Below, one piece after another: positions 7,727 to 15,346 of a DNA stretch of 36,399 nucleotides. Origin of the DNA: Armatimonadota bacterium (GTDB lineage: Bacteria > Armatimonadota > Zipacnadia > UBA1398 > JAKPQA01); the NCBI GenBank assembly GCA_029547025.1, contig JAKPQA010000119.1:1-36399 (forward strand), given 5' to 3'. The notes under the pieces are model-generated. The model had not been told where the DNA came from. It ran no database searches and saw nothing but the letters and a program-made list of their open reading frames with translations. Position numbers and translations under genes: made by a program. Position 1 is the first letter of the stretch, and every line of letters starts with the position of its first letter.

Positions 7727-9490
7727 TTAGCCGGACTGAACACCGCCACCCAGTGTGAAGCTGAATGTGGAGCCGGCTCCCGGCTCGCTGTCGACCCAGA
7801 TTCTGCCCCCGTGGGCCTCGACGGCGAGCCGGCACAGCGTGAGCCCGAGCCCTGTCGATGAGCGCCCGCCGGTCTTGCGGCTCTCGATCTGACCGAACTT
7901 GTCGAAGATGCGCTCCCGGGCGTCCTCGGGGATGCCGATCCCCGTGTCCGACACGCGGAACACCACGGCCTCGCCTTCAGCCACGCTCGCCGTTACGGTG
8001 ACCGCCCCCCCGCTCGGCGTGAACTTGACGGCGTTGCCCAAGAGGTTCACCAAGGTGCGCCGGGCCAGGTCTGGATCCGCGTACACGGAGGGCAGACCGC
8101 TCTCGGGTTCGGCCACGAGAGTCTGGCCTTTCTGCCGTGCCAGGAGTTCGACTTGCTGGCATGCCTGCCGGATCAACTCCTCGGGGGCGACTTCCTGCAG
8201 ACGCAGCTGCAGAGCTCCCGCCTCCATCTTGCTGATGTCGAGAAGATCATTGATCATCGAGAGCAGTGTGTCGCCTCCCTCGATAGCTGTGTCGAGTAGC
8301 GCCTGCTCTTGGCTGTCCAGCCGTGCAACCGTCCTGAGGGTGCGGAGCCCCGAGGCCACTGATGTCAGCGGAGTGCGCAGGTCGTGGACGATCATGTGGG
8401 TCAGATCGTCCCGCATCTGCTCCAGCGCCTGGAGCTCCTCATGAGCGGCCCGGAGTGCCAGTTCGGCCTCCTTGCGGTCGGTGATGTCGTGGAGGAGGAC
8501 GACGGTGCCGGTCGCCTCACGCTCATCGGCGCCGACCGACGAGACCTTGGCCGCGAAGTGTCTGGCCCCATCCGGTTCGCTCACGGCGAGTTCGCCTGCC
8601 CCGGCACGCGGCGATGCCAGAAGCGCCGCCAGCTCAGGAAACCGCGATGCCACATCCGCCGCGCGGAGTCCCACCGCGCGCCGCACAGGGACTCCGAGGA
8701 GCGCCTCCGCGCCGTGGTTCATGTCCGCGATACGGTCCCGGCGGTCCATCACGAGCACGGGGTCAGGCATGCGCATGAACACGAGATCGCGCGCCAGCGG
8801 CAGCGCGTCGAGCAAACCCAGACCGTGGAAGGCCAGCACCATCAGCAGGCCGCTCGCCGCGTGGCCGGCGGGGATCAGCCGAATGGCCGGCTCGTGCCCC
8901 GCGTGCGCCGCATATGCCATTGAAGCCGCCAAGGGCAACAGCGCCGCAACGGCCATCCATCTCACGCGGCTCCGGTAGTGGGCCGGCACCTGGATCGCCA
9001 TCACAGCAAACAGGCCGGATGCCACCAGCGTCGAGGCCAGGGTGGCCGTGCCGTGGGCCGGCCGCCAGCCTGCCGGCAGTGCCACCGGGTCGGCAGCCAC
9101 CGCGGCCACGTCGCCCGTCGTCAGCCGTGACCAACCGAGGAGCAGTGCAAGAGGAATCGAGATGGCGTGCACGCCGAGCAGAGCCAGGATCGAGGGACGC
9201 CGCAGGAGTGACCGGCGCCCGGCGAAGGCGATGGCAAAGACGAGGAATGCTCCCGAGGACACCTCGCAGCCGCAGAATGCCAGCTTGGCCAACAGCACCC
9301 GCATCGCCGGAGGCACCCCGACGGAGCTGAGCGCATGAGCCAGCGCCGCGAGGGCCGACCCCGCCATCATCGCCGCCAACGCCTGGCCGGCCAAGGTGTC
9401 CCGCCTGCGCCAGGCGTACACCGTGAGCGCCTGTGAGGTGACGGCCGCGATGCCCAGTCCGATCGTCTGTGGGTGAGTTACATCAGTCAT
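7727..9490 (-). CDS. 7TM-PAS sensor histidine kinase, orphan
   Basis: This 587-residue protein has about seven hydrophobic segments in residues 8-230, resembling the 7TM N-terminal region of histidine kinases. A PAS domain follows at about 235-340 (DPVLVMDRRDRIADMN to VLLHDITDRKEAE). The HisKA helix has phospho-acceptor H369 in VHDLRTPL. The HATPase domain has N486 (LLGNAVKF), DTGIGIP at 515 and the G2 box TGLGL at 546. It should autophosphorylate at H369 in response to a membrane or small-ligand signal. No response regulator is encoded in the window, so its partner lies elsewhere. The ATG start (9490) follows a G-run that can act as a ribosome binding site. The gene is divergent from the small gene at 9691. 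Confidence 0.93.
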   Translation of the reverse strand: MTDVTHPQTIGLGIAAVTSQALTVYAWRRRDTLAGQALAAMMAGSALAALAHALSSVGVPPAMRVLLAKLAFCGCEVSSGAFLVFAIAFAGRRSLLRRPSILALLGVHAISIPLALLLGWSRLTTGDVAAVAADPVALPAGWRPAHGTATLASTLVASGLFAVMAIQVPAHYRSRVRWMAVAALLPLAASMAYAAHAGHEPAIRLIPAGHAASGLLMVLAFHGLGLLDALPLARDLVFMRMPDPVLVMDRRDRIADMNHGAEALLGVPVRRAVGLRAADVASRFPELAALLASPRAGAGELAVSEPDGARHFAAKVSSVGADEREATGTVVLLHDITDRKEAELALRAAHEELQALEQMRDDLTHMIVHDLRTPLTSVASGLRTLRTVARLDSQEQALLDTAIEGGDTLLSMINDLLDISKMEAGALQLRLQEVAPEELIRQACQQVELLARQKGQTLVAEPESGLPSVYADPDLARRTLVNLLGNAVKFTPSGGAVTVTASVAEGEAVVFRVSDTGIGIPEDARERIFDKFGQIESRKTGGRSSTGLGLTLCRLAVEAHGGRIWVDSEPGAGSTFSFTLGGGVQSG

Positions 9491-9646
9491 GGCGTCCCCC
9501 CGGGCCGCAGGGTCGGCAGTACCGTCGCAGGGCGCCTCGGACGCCCCCCATCATACTCCCACGGATTCGGTGAAGAGAACCGCAACCGACCGGGGGGCTC
9601 CTGCGTCCATAGACACTGTGCAGAGGATGGGTGCGGGGCCGAGGAA

Positions 9647-9671
9647 CTCCGCGGGGCTTTGCCCCCGGGAG
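9647..9671 (+). promoter_or_regulatory. Hairpin in the leader of the small gene at 9691
   Basis: CTCC (9647-9650) and GGGGC (9653-9657) pair with GCCCC (9661-9665) and GGAG (9668-9671), leaving a small internal loop and a TTT loop. It ends 5 bases before the AGGAGGAG ribosome binding site (9677-9684). It may be a leader structure or a terminator of an upstream transcript. No known riboswitch class was recognised. Confidence 0.3.
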
Positions 9672-9690
9672 AGTTCAGGAGGAGTCTGTG

Positions 9691-9915
9691 ATGGATGTTC
9701 GAGTCGGTGATCCCCTGGTGCAGATCCGCGTGGGAGGGCTGAGCCACGATGTGCCCGCTCCGCAGCTCCGGCTGACGCGCTGGGCCTCGGACTCGGCTGT
9801 CCTGAGCGCCGTGGCCCGCTATCTGGATGTCTGGGTCGGCACCCTCCAGTCGAAAGTCACTGTCGAACGGAGCCCCTCGGGCAACATCCGTGTCCGTCCG
9901 GCCGTGGCGGCATGA
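9691..9915 (+). CDS. Small 74-residue protein of unknown function
   Basis: ATG 9691 follows a near-perfect AGGAGGAG (9677-9684) by 6 bases, so this short gene is almost certainly translated. The product has no signal peptide or membrane segment. It reads as a compact alpha/beta protein: strand-rich N terminus (VRVGDPLVQIRVGG), a helix (SDSAVLSAVARYLDV) and a C-terminal strand region ending GNIRVRPAVAA. The arrangement, a Val-rich first strand, a helix, then a GN-x-RP ending, reminds me of small bacterial proteins with a GN(I/V)-x-RP-x-AV tail, and loosely of ubiquitin-like folds. That is an impression from memory, not a family assignment. It stands alone between oppositely oriented genes. Confidence 0.65.
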   Translation: MDVRVGDPLVQIRVGGLSHDVPAPQLRLTRWASDSAVLSAVARYLDVWVGTLQSKVTVERSPSGNIRVRPAVAA

Positions 9916-9965
9916 CACTCACGGACTGGCGTCGCGCCGGATGATCTCGCTTCCGGCGGAGCAGT

Positions 9966-9994
9966 GGCCCGGCGTGGAGCCCGCACGCCAGGCC
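9966..9994. terminator. Bidirectional hairpin between convergent genes
   Basis: GGCC-c-GGCGTG (9966-9976) pairs with CACGCC-a-GGCC (9984-9994): ten pairs, one mismatch and a seven-base loop. It lies between the stop of the small plus-strand gene (9915) and the stop of the minus-strand beta-propeller gene (10006), where a shared terminator is expected. There is no T run on either side. Confidence 0.5.
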
Positions 9995-10005
9995 GGGACA
10001 GCCAT

Positions 10006-11097
10006 CTATAGAGCCACTGCGTAGAGGTTCGCGACCCGCTCACTGGGCCGGCTCGGGTCTGTGGCATCCCGAGGGCTCGAGAAGACCACATTTCGGCCGT
10101 GGGGGTCCCATGTGGGATCCCGCACCTCGTAGGCCGAACGGAACACCACCGTTGGCCCAGACCCGCCCGGCCCGCAGTACACCAGTGAGCCACCCACAGC
10201 AAGCAGGAACCCGTAATGGCCTGAACCGTCAGGCTCGGGCGACCAGGCGACGCCACCGAGCTCCCCGGCTCCGACGGGTACCTCGACGCGCTCGTGCGTG
10301 GCCACGTCCACCCAAATCAGACGACGGCCGGGCCACTCCGTGCGGCAACGAAGGATCGACGAACGCCTCGTCACGATCGACGTGGCTGTGGACTTCACAC
10401 CCACCGCGCTCTGCCCACTAGCCTCCTCGAGCACCAGGGCCGCGCGGCCATCCGGAGCGAGCCATACCCCAGCATAGGCCATCTCGGGCGATGGAGTCGC
10501 AACGATGGGGGTGCCCGCGCTGGCCGGCCCCGTCGTCACGTAGACCCCGTCCGCCGCGATGTACGCCAGCCTGCTACCATCGCGTGAGAGACTGATCGGC
10601 CCCATCTGACCGGGCTCTCCGGCAGTGATGAGCCGCCATGGAGGCCTGGCGGAATCGATGGGGAAGCTATAGATCCCCAACGGTGTGGCGATCAGGGCCC
10701 GGGCGTCGCGCCGCTGCCAGATGGCCTGCATCGGCGCGCCCATGGCTGTAAGATGCGTCTCGTGCGAGCTGCCATCGAGGTCGAGGAACCACAGTGAGCC
10801 GTCGGTGGTGGGCCAGCAGATGCGTCGGCTGTCCGGGGACCAGCTCGGGAGTCCGGCCACCTGGGACCCCGAGCAGCCCCCCATCGCGATGCGTTGGCCG
10901 TTGCGGCTGAGCATCAGGCAACGCTCGGACTCAAGTTCGCGCTCGATGCAGGCGATGTACTGGCCGTTGGGAGAGTAGACTGGCCCGATGTGGGCCTCGG
11001 CGGCGAGAGTGAGCCGCATGAGCGCGGGCTGGGCCGCGTTCTGCGGGAACGGCGGAGTGGTGCCCAGGATGGTGAGCGCCACCATCAGCCTGACCAT
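10006..11097 (-). CDS. Secreted TolB-like beta-propeller (PD40/WD40-like) protein
   Basis: The 363-residue product begins with a short signal sequence (MVRLMVALTILGTT). It then shows repeated PD40/TolB-like blades, each with a W-or-Y/SPDG type turn: YSPNGQYIAC, WSPDSRRICW, LSRDGSRLAYI, LAPDGRAALVL, WSPEPDGSG and WDPHGRNVVFSS. Such propellers usually act as periplasmic or surface binding proteins. Neither a peptidase triad nor a Tol system partner is seen nearby, so I do not assign TolB itself. The start at 11097 is chosen because it has a G-rich ribosome binding site and places the signal sequence at the N terminus; an upstream TTG-type extension to 11151 lacks both. Confidence 0.7.
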   Translation of the reverse strand: MVRLMVALTILGTTPPFPQNAAQPALMRLTLAAEAHIGPVYSPNGQYIACIERELESERCLMLSRNGQRIAMGGCSGSQVAGLPSWSPDSRRICWPTTDGSLWFLDLDGSSHETHLTAMGAPMQAIWQRRDARALIATPLGIYSFPIDSARPPWRLITAGEPGQMGPISLSRDGSRLAYIAADGVYVTTGPASAGTPIVATPSPEMAYAGVWLAPDGRAALVLEEASGQSAVGVKSTATSIVTRRSSILRCRTEWPGRRLIWVDVATHERVEVPVGAGELGGVAWSPEPDGSGHYGFLLAVGGSLVYCGPGGSGPTVVFRSAYEVRDPTWDPHGRNVVFSSPRDATDPSRPSERVANLYAVAL

Positions 11098-11199
11098 GTT
11101 GCGGTGTCCCCCTTCTACCACTGAAGGGTGGTGCGGCGGTGTGTGGTTCACGCCGCCTGGACTCGGTGGCTGGGCTGGCGGGCATAGGGCGGTGGTCGC

Positions 11200-12264
11200 A
11201 TGAGGCTACTGGGGTACCCACTCGCCGAGTTGGAAGCGCTCTTGCGGGGCTGGGGTGAACCCGCGTATCGCGCACGGCAGCTTTTTGAATGGTTGCACCG
11301 ACACAATGAACTGCGGTTCAGCTGCATGACGAGTCTGCCGGGGCCGCTGCGGGCACGGCTCGAGGCCGACTTCGGCACGGATCGCCCCACCGTGCTCGAC
11401 CACACGGGCGACGACGATGCCCGCAAGCTTCTCATCGGCCTCGCCGACGGTGAGCGCGTCGAGAGTGTCCTCATGGGGAGGCCGTGGGGCCAGGCCGCGT
11501 GCGTATCCAGTCAGGTGGGCTGCCCGGTGGGCTGCGTGTTCTGCGCTTCCGGCCGCGATGGGCTCGCCCGGAACCTCGCTGCCGGCGAGATCGTCGGCCA
11601 GCTCAGCATTCTGAGGGCAATGGCCGGCCCCATTCGCCGTGTGGTGTTCATGGGCATGGGAGAGCCGCTACTCAACCTAGAGGAGAGCCTGACGGCGGCC
11701 CGAATCATTACGGACAGGAATGGGTGGGCGCTCCCAACGCGCAACCTGACGTTCTCGACCATCGGCATTGTTCGTGGCATCCGGGCCCTTGCCGGGAGCG
11801 GCGATCGGTTCAGACTTGCTCTGTCCCTTCACGCGGCCGATGATACGCTTCGGCGGGAGTTGGTTCCGCGGTGGTCGGAGCCGCTGCGAGACGTGCTGCG
11901 GGCTGGCACCGAGTACGCCGAGGCCGTTGGACGACGCCTGACGGTGGCCTATGTGCTGTTGGGCGGCGTGAACGACTCGACGCTTGATGCACGGAGTCTC
12001 GCGGCTCTGGTGGGCCCCGCCCGTGCGCTGGTGAACGTTATTCCGTTCAATCCAGTTCCGGGCACGTCTTTTGAGCGGCCGACTCCGGCGCGTGTCGCAA
12101 AGTTCGTGGCGTGCCTCCACGAGGCAGGCATCCGCGCCAGCGCTCGCCGAAGCGTGGGGCTGGCTTCCGAGGCCGCGTGCGGCCAGCTCCGCCGGCGAGC
12201 AGCCCGGTGCGCTGAGGCCGATGACCGGTGTACCGACGCTCAGACGAAGGAGGACGATCGGTGA
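11200..12264 (+). CDS. rlmN: 23S rRNA (adenine-2503-C2)-methyltransferase RlmN
   Basis: This radical-SAM enzyme methylates A2503 of 23S rRNA and A37 of some tRNAs. The 354-residue product has the radical-SAM cluster CPVGCVFC (C108, C112, C115), the upstream Cys in CVSSQVGC (C101), the MGMGEPLLN motif (151-159), the LSLHA motif (208-212), the IPFNPVPG motif, and the methyl-carrying Cys (C327) in EAACGQL. The segment before that Cys reads RRSVGLAS instead of the usual RxxxGDDI, a moderate departure from the consensus. The C-terminal tail is short and charged. Its stop overlaps the next start as GTGA (12261-12264), so the downstream unknown gene is translationally coupled. The enzyme call is firm. 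Confidence 0.95.
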   Translation: MRLLGYPLAELEALLRGWGEPAYRARQLFEWLHRHNELRFSCMTSLPGPLRARLEADFGTDRPTVLDHTGDDDARKLLIGLADGERVESVLMGRPWGQAACVSSQVGCPVGCVFCASGRDGLARNLAAGEIVGQLSILRAMAGPIRRVVFMGMGEPLLNLEESLTAARIITDRNGWALPTRNLTFSTIGIVRGIRALAGSGDRFRLALSLHAADDTLRRELVPRWSEPLRDVLRAGTEYAEAVGRRLTVAYVLLGGVNDSTLDARSLAALVGPARALVNVIPFNPVPGTSFERPTPARVAKFVACLHEAGIRASARRSVGLASEAACGQLRRRAARCAEADDRCTDAQTKEDDR

Positions 12265-12809
12265 CGGAGATCGTCACGGCCCCGGACCCCCCGCCTCAGG
12301 GGGACTGGCAAGCCCAGGTCGATGGCTTCATCCACAAGCTGCGGACCATCGTGCTCAGCTACCAGGATCCGAAAGCGAGCTCTGAGGTCGGCGACGAGCA
12401 GAGCGTGCTGCACGGCAACATCCGGTTCGAGGTGTTCCCGACCGACTCGGGCCGGAACGTGTGCCTGATCTACGAGACGCCCAATGGCTCGACCAACCAG
12501 ATCATGATCTCCTGCTCGAATGAGCGGTGTCGGTTCGCCATCCCGAGCATCAACGCCGAGGGCGAGATCGAGGTCGCCTCCGTCGAGGAGGCGCTCCTCC
12601 GGGTGCAGGAGCACATCGACGACATCCCCCGGCAGCGACGGGATCGCCTCCGGGACTACATCGACTCATGGATCGAAGGTGGTCAGCGGCTGGGGGACAT
12701 CGTCGAGGCACTCAACAGCATGATCCAGCAGGAGATGAAGGGCGGACGGATCACTTACCGTGAGCTGTCCGAGGCCTGCCGGTACGCGGTGGATCGCCTG
12801 GGTATGTAG
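12261..12809 (+). CDS. Unknown 182-residue protein, translationally coupled to rlmN
   Basis: The GTG start at 12261 overlaps the rlmN stop (GTGA) and lies 6 bases after GAAGGAGGA (12246-12254), a very strong ribosome binding site. The product is soluble and acidic, without a signal peptide. An N-terminal alpha/beta part (about residues 15-100) contains RFEVFPTDSGRNVCLIYETP and two Cys in ISCSNERCRF, which could be a metal pair or structural. The C-terminal half (about 105-182) is helical and charged (EEALLRVQEHIDDIPRQRRD, then a region rich in Glu, Tyr and Arg). I do not recognise the family. Tight coupling to rlmN suggests a role near translation or simply shared expression. Confidence 0.75.
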   Translation: MTEIVTAPDPPPQGDWQAQVDGFIHKLRTIVLSYQDPKASSEVGDEQSVLHGNIRFEVFPTDSGRNVCLIYETPNGSTNQIMISCSNERCRFAIPSINAEGEIEVASVEEALLRVQEHIDDIPRQRRDRLRDYIDSWIEGGQRLGDIVEALNSMIQQEMKGGRITYRELSEACRYAVDRLGM

Positions 12810-12917
12810 CCGGTCTGCCCCGCCCTGGCGGATGCCGTGTCCGTCGGCCGATGGGATGTGGTGCCGTCGTGTCGCTCCGAATCCGCTCTGGCCTCACTCT
12901 GGCCGAGGGGATGTCTT

Positions 12918-13499
12918 GTGGCCGGTAAGGACGCGGAGCTGGTTCGTCGCACTCTGGGCGGGGACTTAAGCGCTTTCGATGAGCTGGTCAGGCGGAACGA
13001 ACGCCGCGTGGTGAGCTTGGCCTACCGTCTAACGGGCGATCGGGATCTCTCCCATGACCTGGCGCAGGAGGCCTTCGTCTCGGCCTACCGCAACCTACGC
13101 AAGTTCCGCGGAGCCTCGGCCTTTTCCACCTGGCTATACCGAATTACCTACAACGTGTGCATCGACGAGATGCATCGGCGCGGCCGAGCCGCCGAACGCA
13201 GTATCGATTCCTTCTACGGCGGCGATGGTACCGCTGCCCTGGAGATCCCCGACACCGGGGATACGCCGGAGGAAGCCGCCACGCGTTCCGAGCGGACCGA
13301 GGCCGTGCGACAAGCCGTGGCGCGGCTTCCGGAACACTATCGCGAGGTGCTCGTGCTGTACGACATCCAGGGCATACCATATGAGGAGATCGCGGGTCTG
13401 CTCGGGTGCCCGCTTGGGACCATCAAATCACGGATCAACAGGGCCCGCATGGCTCTCCTGGACGCCTTGGGGCCGGATGTGGAACTCTTCGCCAAGTAG
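12918..13499 (+). CDS. ECF-type RNA polymerase sigma factor 1
   Basis: The 193-residue product has the two-domain ECF layout. Region 2 covers about residues 8-85, with DLAQEAFVSAYRNLRKFRG and FSTWLYRITYNVCID. Region 4 covers about 130-185, with LPEHYREVLVLYDIQGIPYE, a helix-turn-helix and GTIKSRINRAR. It should direct RNA polymerase to a specific promoter set when released from its anti-sigma factor, encoded 47 bases downstream. GTG 12918 is preferred over longer starts because GAGGGG (12905-12910) is 7 bases upstream and the product then begins with AGKDAELVRRTLGGD, as usual for the family. Autoregulation of this operon is likely but no promoter pair could be defined. Confidence 0.93.
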   Translation: MAGKDAELVRRTLGGDLSAFDELVRRNERRVVSLAYRLTGDRDLSHDLAQEAFVSAYRNLRKFRGASAFSTWLYRITYNVCIDEMHRRGRAAERSIDSFYGGDGTAALEIPDTGDTPEEAATRSERTEAVRQAVARLPEHYREVLVLYDIQGIPYEEIAGLLGCPLGTIKSRINRARMALLDALGPDVELFAK

Positions 13500-13546
13500 G
13501 GGGGTCCAAACGGTGAGGATGGAGCGGCCGGAGGGAGGTGGCCACA

Positions 13547-14689
13547 GTGGAGTGCGGTGACTGCACTGAGCGGTTTGCCGACTGGCTCGACGGTAGCCTG
13601 GACGGCGAGCAGACGCGCCGGATGGCGGTTCATCTGGAGCGGTGCCCAGCGTGCCGCCTCCGCTGGGCGCAGTACCAGGGCCTCGTCGAGACGCTTCGTG
13701 CCCCGATCACGGTGGAAGTGCGCCCTGGCTTCGCCGACCAGGTGGTCGCGCGCGTCTCCTCCCATCGGTGGGGCGAACCACGACGTGGCCTGTCTGCTCT
13801 CGTTATCGCCCATGGCCGCCTGGCCGCCGCCGCCGCGGTGATCGTGGTTGGTCTGGCCGCCGGCTTACACCTCTCTCACCGCCCGTCCGGCCGACCACTG
13901 GACCGGCCCCTTGCGGTTGCGACCGGCACCGCCGAGCTCCCGGCCCCGCCCCCCGACGGGACCGCTGGACCCGTCGAGCCCAGCACGCCGCTCGATCGTA
14001 TCGTGCGCTCCTCCTCGTCCACCGCGGGCAATGGGCGGAGCCCGTCGCCCTCGCCCGAGACGGTCGCGCCGCAGGCGCGGACGGCGCCCTTACCACCCGC
14101 GAACAGAGATACCGGTGACCCGCTACGGCACCCGGTGGCTCCGACCGAGGTCGCCCCGTCCCCCGGCAGCGTGGCCCCACCGCCGACGCCCTCCCCCTCG
14201 CTCTCTGCACCCGACGCGCAGCCCCGGGATAGAAGTGACTCCGCAGCCGAACGCAGGCGAGCGGCCATGAACCTCATCGGCGGCTCAGAAGGCATGTATA
14301 CCAGCTTCAGTACGGAGAGTATTGAGAGTGCCCGGGCGCGTCAGATGATCCGGGAGAACCCCTACAGCAACGCAGCGCCAGAGAAGTGGAGTGACCCGAG
14401 CCGGACTCATTACAACTTCGAGTTTCGCGGCACACGCCTCTCGACAGCGCTCGACTCGGTTGCGAAGACGGGCAACATCCGGATCATCACCCGCGGACCC
14501 ATGAACGGCAACGTCACCCTGAACATTCAGAACGCTCGCCCCGAGGTTGCGCTCGAGCGCATCGCGAGCATTGCCAATCTGCGCGTCAGCCAACGCGGCT
14601 CGACATACGTGGTGGAGCAAGAGCCGGTGCGAGGCGAGAGTTCGGACTCGCACGCAACTCGTCCGGATGACACTCGTCCTCCCCAATAG
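13547..14689 (+). CDS. Zinc-finger anti-sigma factor with C-terminal STN-like domain
   Basis: The 380-residue product is a single-pass membrane protein. The N terminus has an anti-sigma zinc finger: C3, C6 and the HxxxCxxC motif at H29, C33 and C36 (HLERCPAC). A hydrophobic segment at about 91-107 is the membrane span. A Pro/Ser/Thr/Ala-rich linker follows at about 110-240. The last part, about residues 288-360, looks like the STN (secretin and TonB short N-terminal) fold: NFEFRGTRLSTALDSVAKTG, then GNVTLNIQNARPEVALERI, then STYVVEQEP. The zinc finger should hold the sigma factor encoded just upstream while the STN-like domain lies in the periplasm. In FecR-type systems the STN domain belongs to the transporter, not the anti-sigma factor, so this arrangement is unusual. 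The start at GTG 13547 is set by GGAGGGAGG (13530-13538); GTG 13538 would overlap it. Confidence 0.82.
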   Translation: MECGDCTERFADWLDGSLDGEQTRRMAVHLERCPACRLRWAQYQGLVETLRAPITVEVRPGFADQVVARVSSHRWGEPRRGLSALVIAHGRLAAAAAVIVVGLAAGLHLSHRPSGRPLDRPLAVATGTAELPAPPPDGTAGPVEPSTPLDRIVRSSSSTAGNGRSPSPSPETVAPQARTAPLPPANRDTGDPLRHPVAPTEVAPSPGSVAPPPTPSPSLSAPDAQPRDRSDSAAERRRAAMNLIGGSEGMYTSFSTESIESARARQMIRENPYSNAAPEKWSDPSRTHYNFEFRGTRLSTALDSVAKTGNIRIITRGPMNGNVTLNIQNARPEVALERIASIANLRVSQRGSTYVVEQEPVRGESSDSHATRPDDTRPPQ

Positions 14690-14750
14690 GCCGGTGGGTT
14701 GCTCTCCGCCGACGAGGCAGAGGCGCCGGCTGACGAAGGAGGGGAGCACG

Positions 14751-15179
14751 GTGTCCACACCCCATGGGTTTGGCTCGAATCCCGATCCACAACACGGACC
14801 GCCTCCGCCGCCGCCGCCGCCTCCCTGGCCACCACACGGCGACGTGCCGCCCAGGGCCGGGCAACCGTGGCCGCCCCCTCCCCAGTACCACCCTCGGCAG
14901 CCGGAGATCGAGCAACGGGCCATCATTTCCCTCGTGCTCGGCATCTGTGGTCTGGTGGTGTGTGGCCTCCTGTCCATCCCCGCATGGATCGTGGCGAACG
15001 CGGCCCTCCGCGAATGCGATGCGCTGAGCATAGTGGGCCCGGCTCGGGGTTACGCGACGGCCGGTCGTGTCCTGGGGATCGTGGGCACGGTGATGATCGC
15101 CCTGGGCGTCTGCTTCGGCCTGGGCGTCCTTGGCCTCATGATGGTGGAACTCCTCTCATCGGTGCCCTTCCACCACTAG
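14751..15179 (+). CDS. DUF4190-like membrane protein with proline-rich N terminus
   Basis: The 142-residue product begins with a cytoplasmic Pro-rich region (nine Pro in a row at about residues 17-25, partly encoded by a CCG repeat). Two hydrophobic segments follow: AIISLVLGICGLVVCGLLSI and GIVGTVMIALGVCFGLGVLG. Between them is the linker YATAGRVL, the usual DUF4190 pattern of two helices with GR-x-LGI at the second. The function of the domain is not known to me. GTG 14751 follows AAGGAGGGGAG (14736-14746) at 4-5 bases. It lies in the sigma/anti-sigma operon, so it may be a membrane scaffold for that system, though this is inference. Confidence 0.75.
   Translation: MSTPHGFGSNPDPQHGPPPPPPPPPWPPHGDVPPRAGQPWPPPPQYHPRQPEIEQRAIISLVLGICGLVVCGLLSIPAWIVANAALRECDALSIVGPARGYATAGRVLGIVGTVMIALGVCFGLGVLGLMMVELLSSVPFHH
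14805..14819 (+). repeat. (CCG)5 trinucleotide run in DUF4190 gene
   Basis: Five CCG triplets in the plus strand encode part of the poly-proline stretch of the DUF4190-like protein. Slippage by whole triplets would keep the frame and change only the length of the proline run. Confidence 0.8.
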
Positions 15180-15346
15180 ACATCGCCGCAGGGCTCAGGC
15201 AGGTCGCCCTCTCGCCGCTGTGAAGAAAGAGCGGTGGCGGGGTGGGCACCGCGTGGCCGCTGAAGGCCCTCGGGTCGCCTGCCGTCTAATCCGGTAGAGG
15301 TCGCTGCCGCAGCCTCCAGCGGGTTGGATGACCTCTCAGGTGGGCT

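Noticed and set aside
6532-7749. 405-codon minus-strand frame opposite the beta-helix lipoprotein
   Set aside because: It mirrors the real lipoprotein gene, and its residues show Arg/Val/Gly bias without any fold pattern.
10006-11097. TolB of the Tol-Pal system
   Set aside because: Only PD40-like propeller blades are seen. The N-terminal TolB domain and any tolQRA or pal neighbours are missing.
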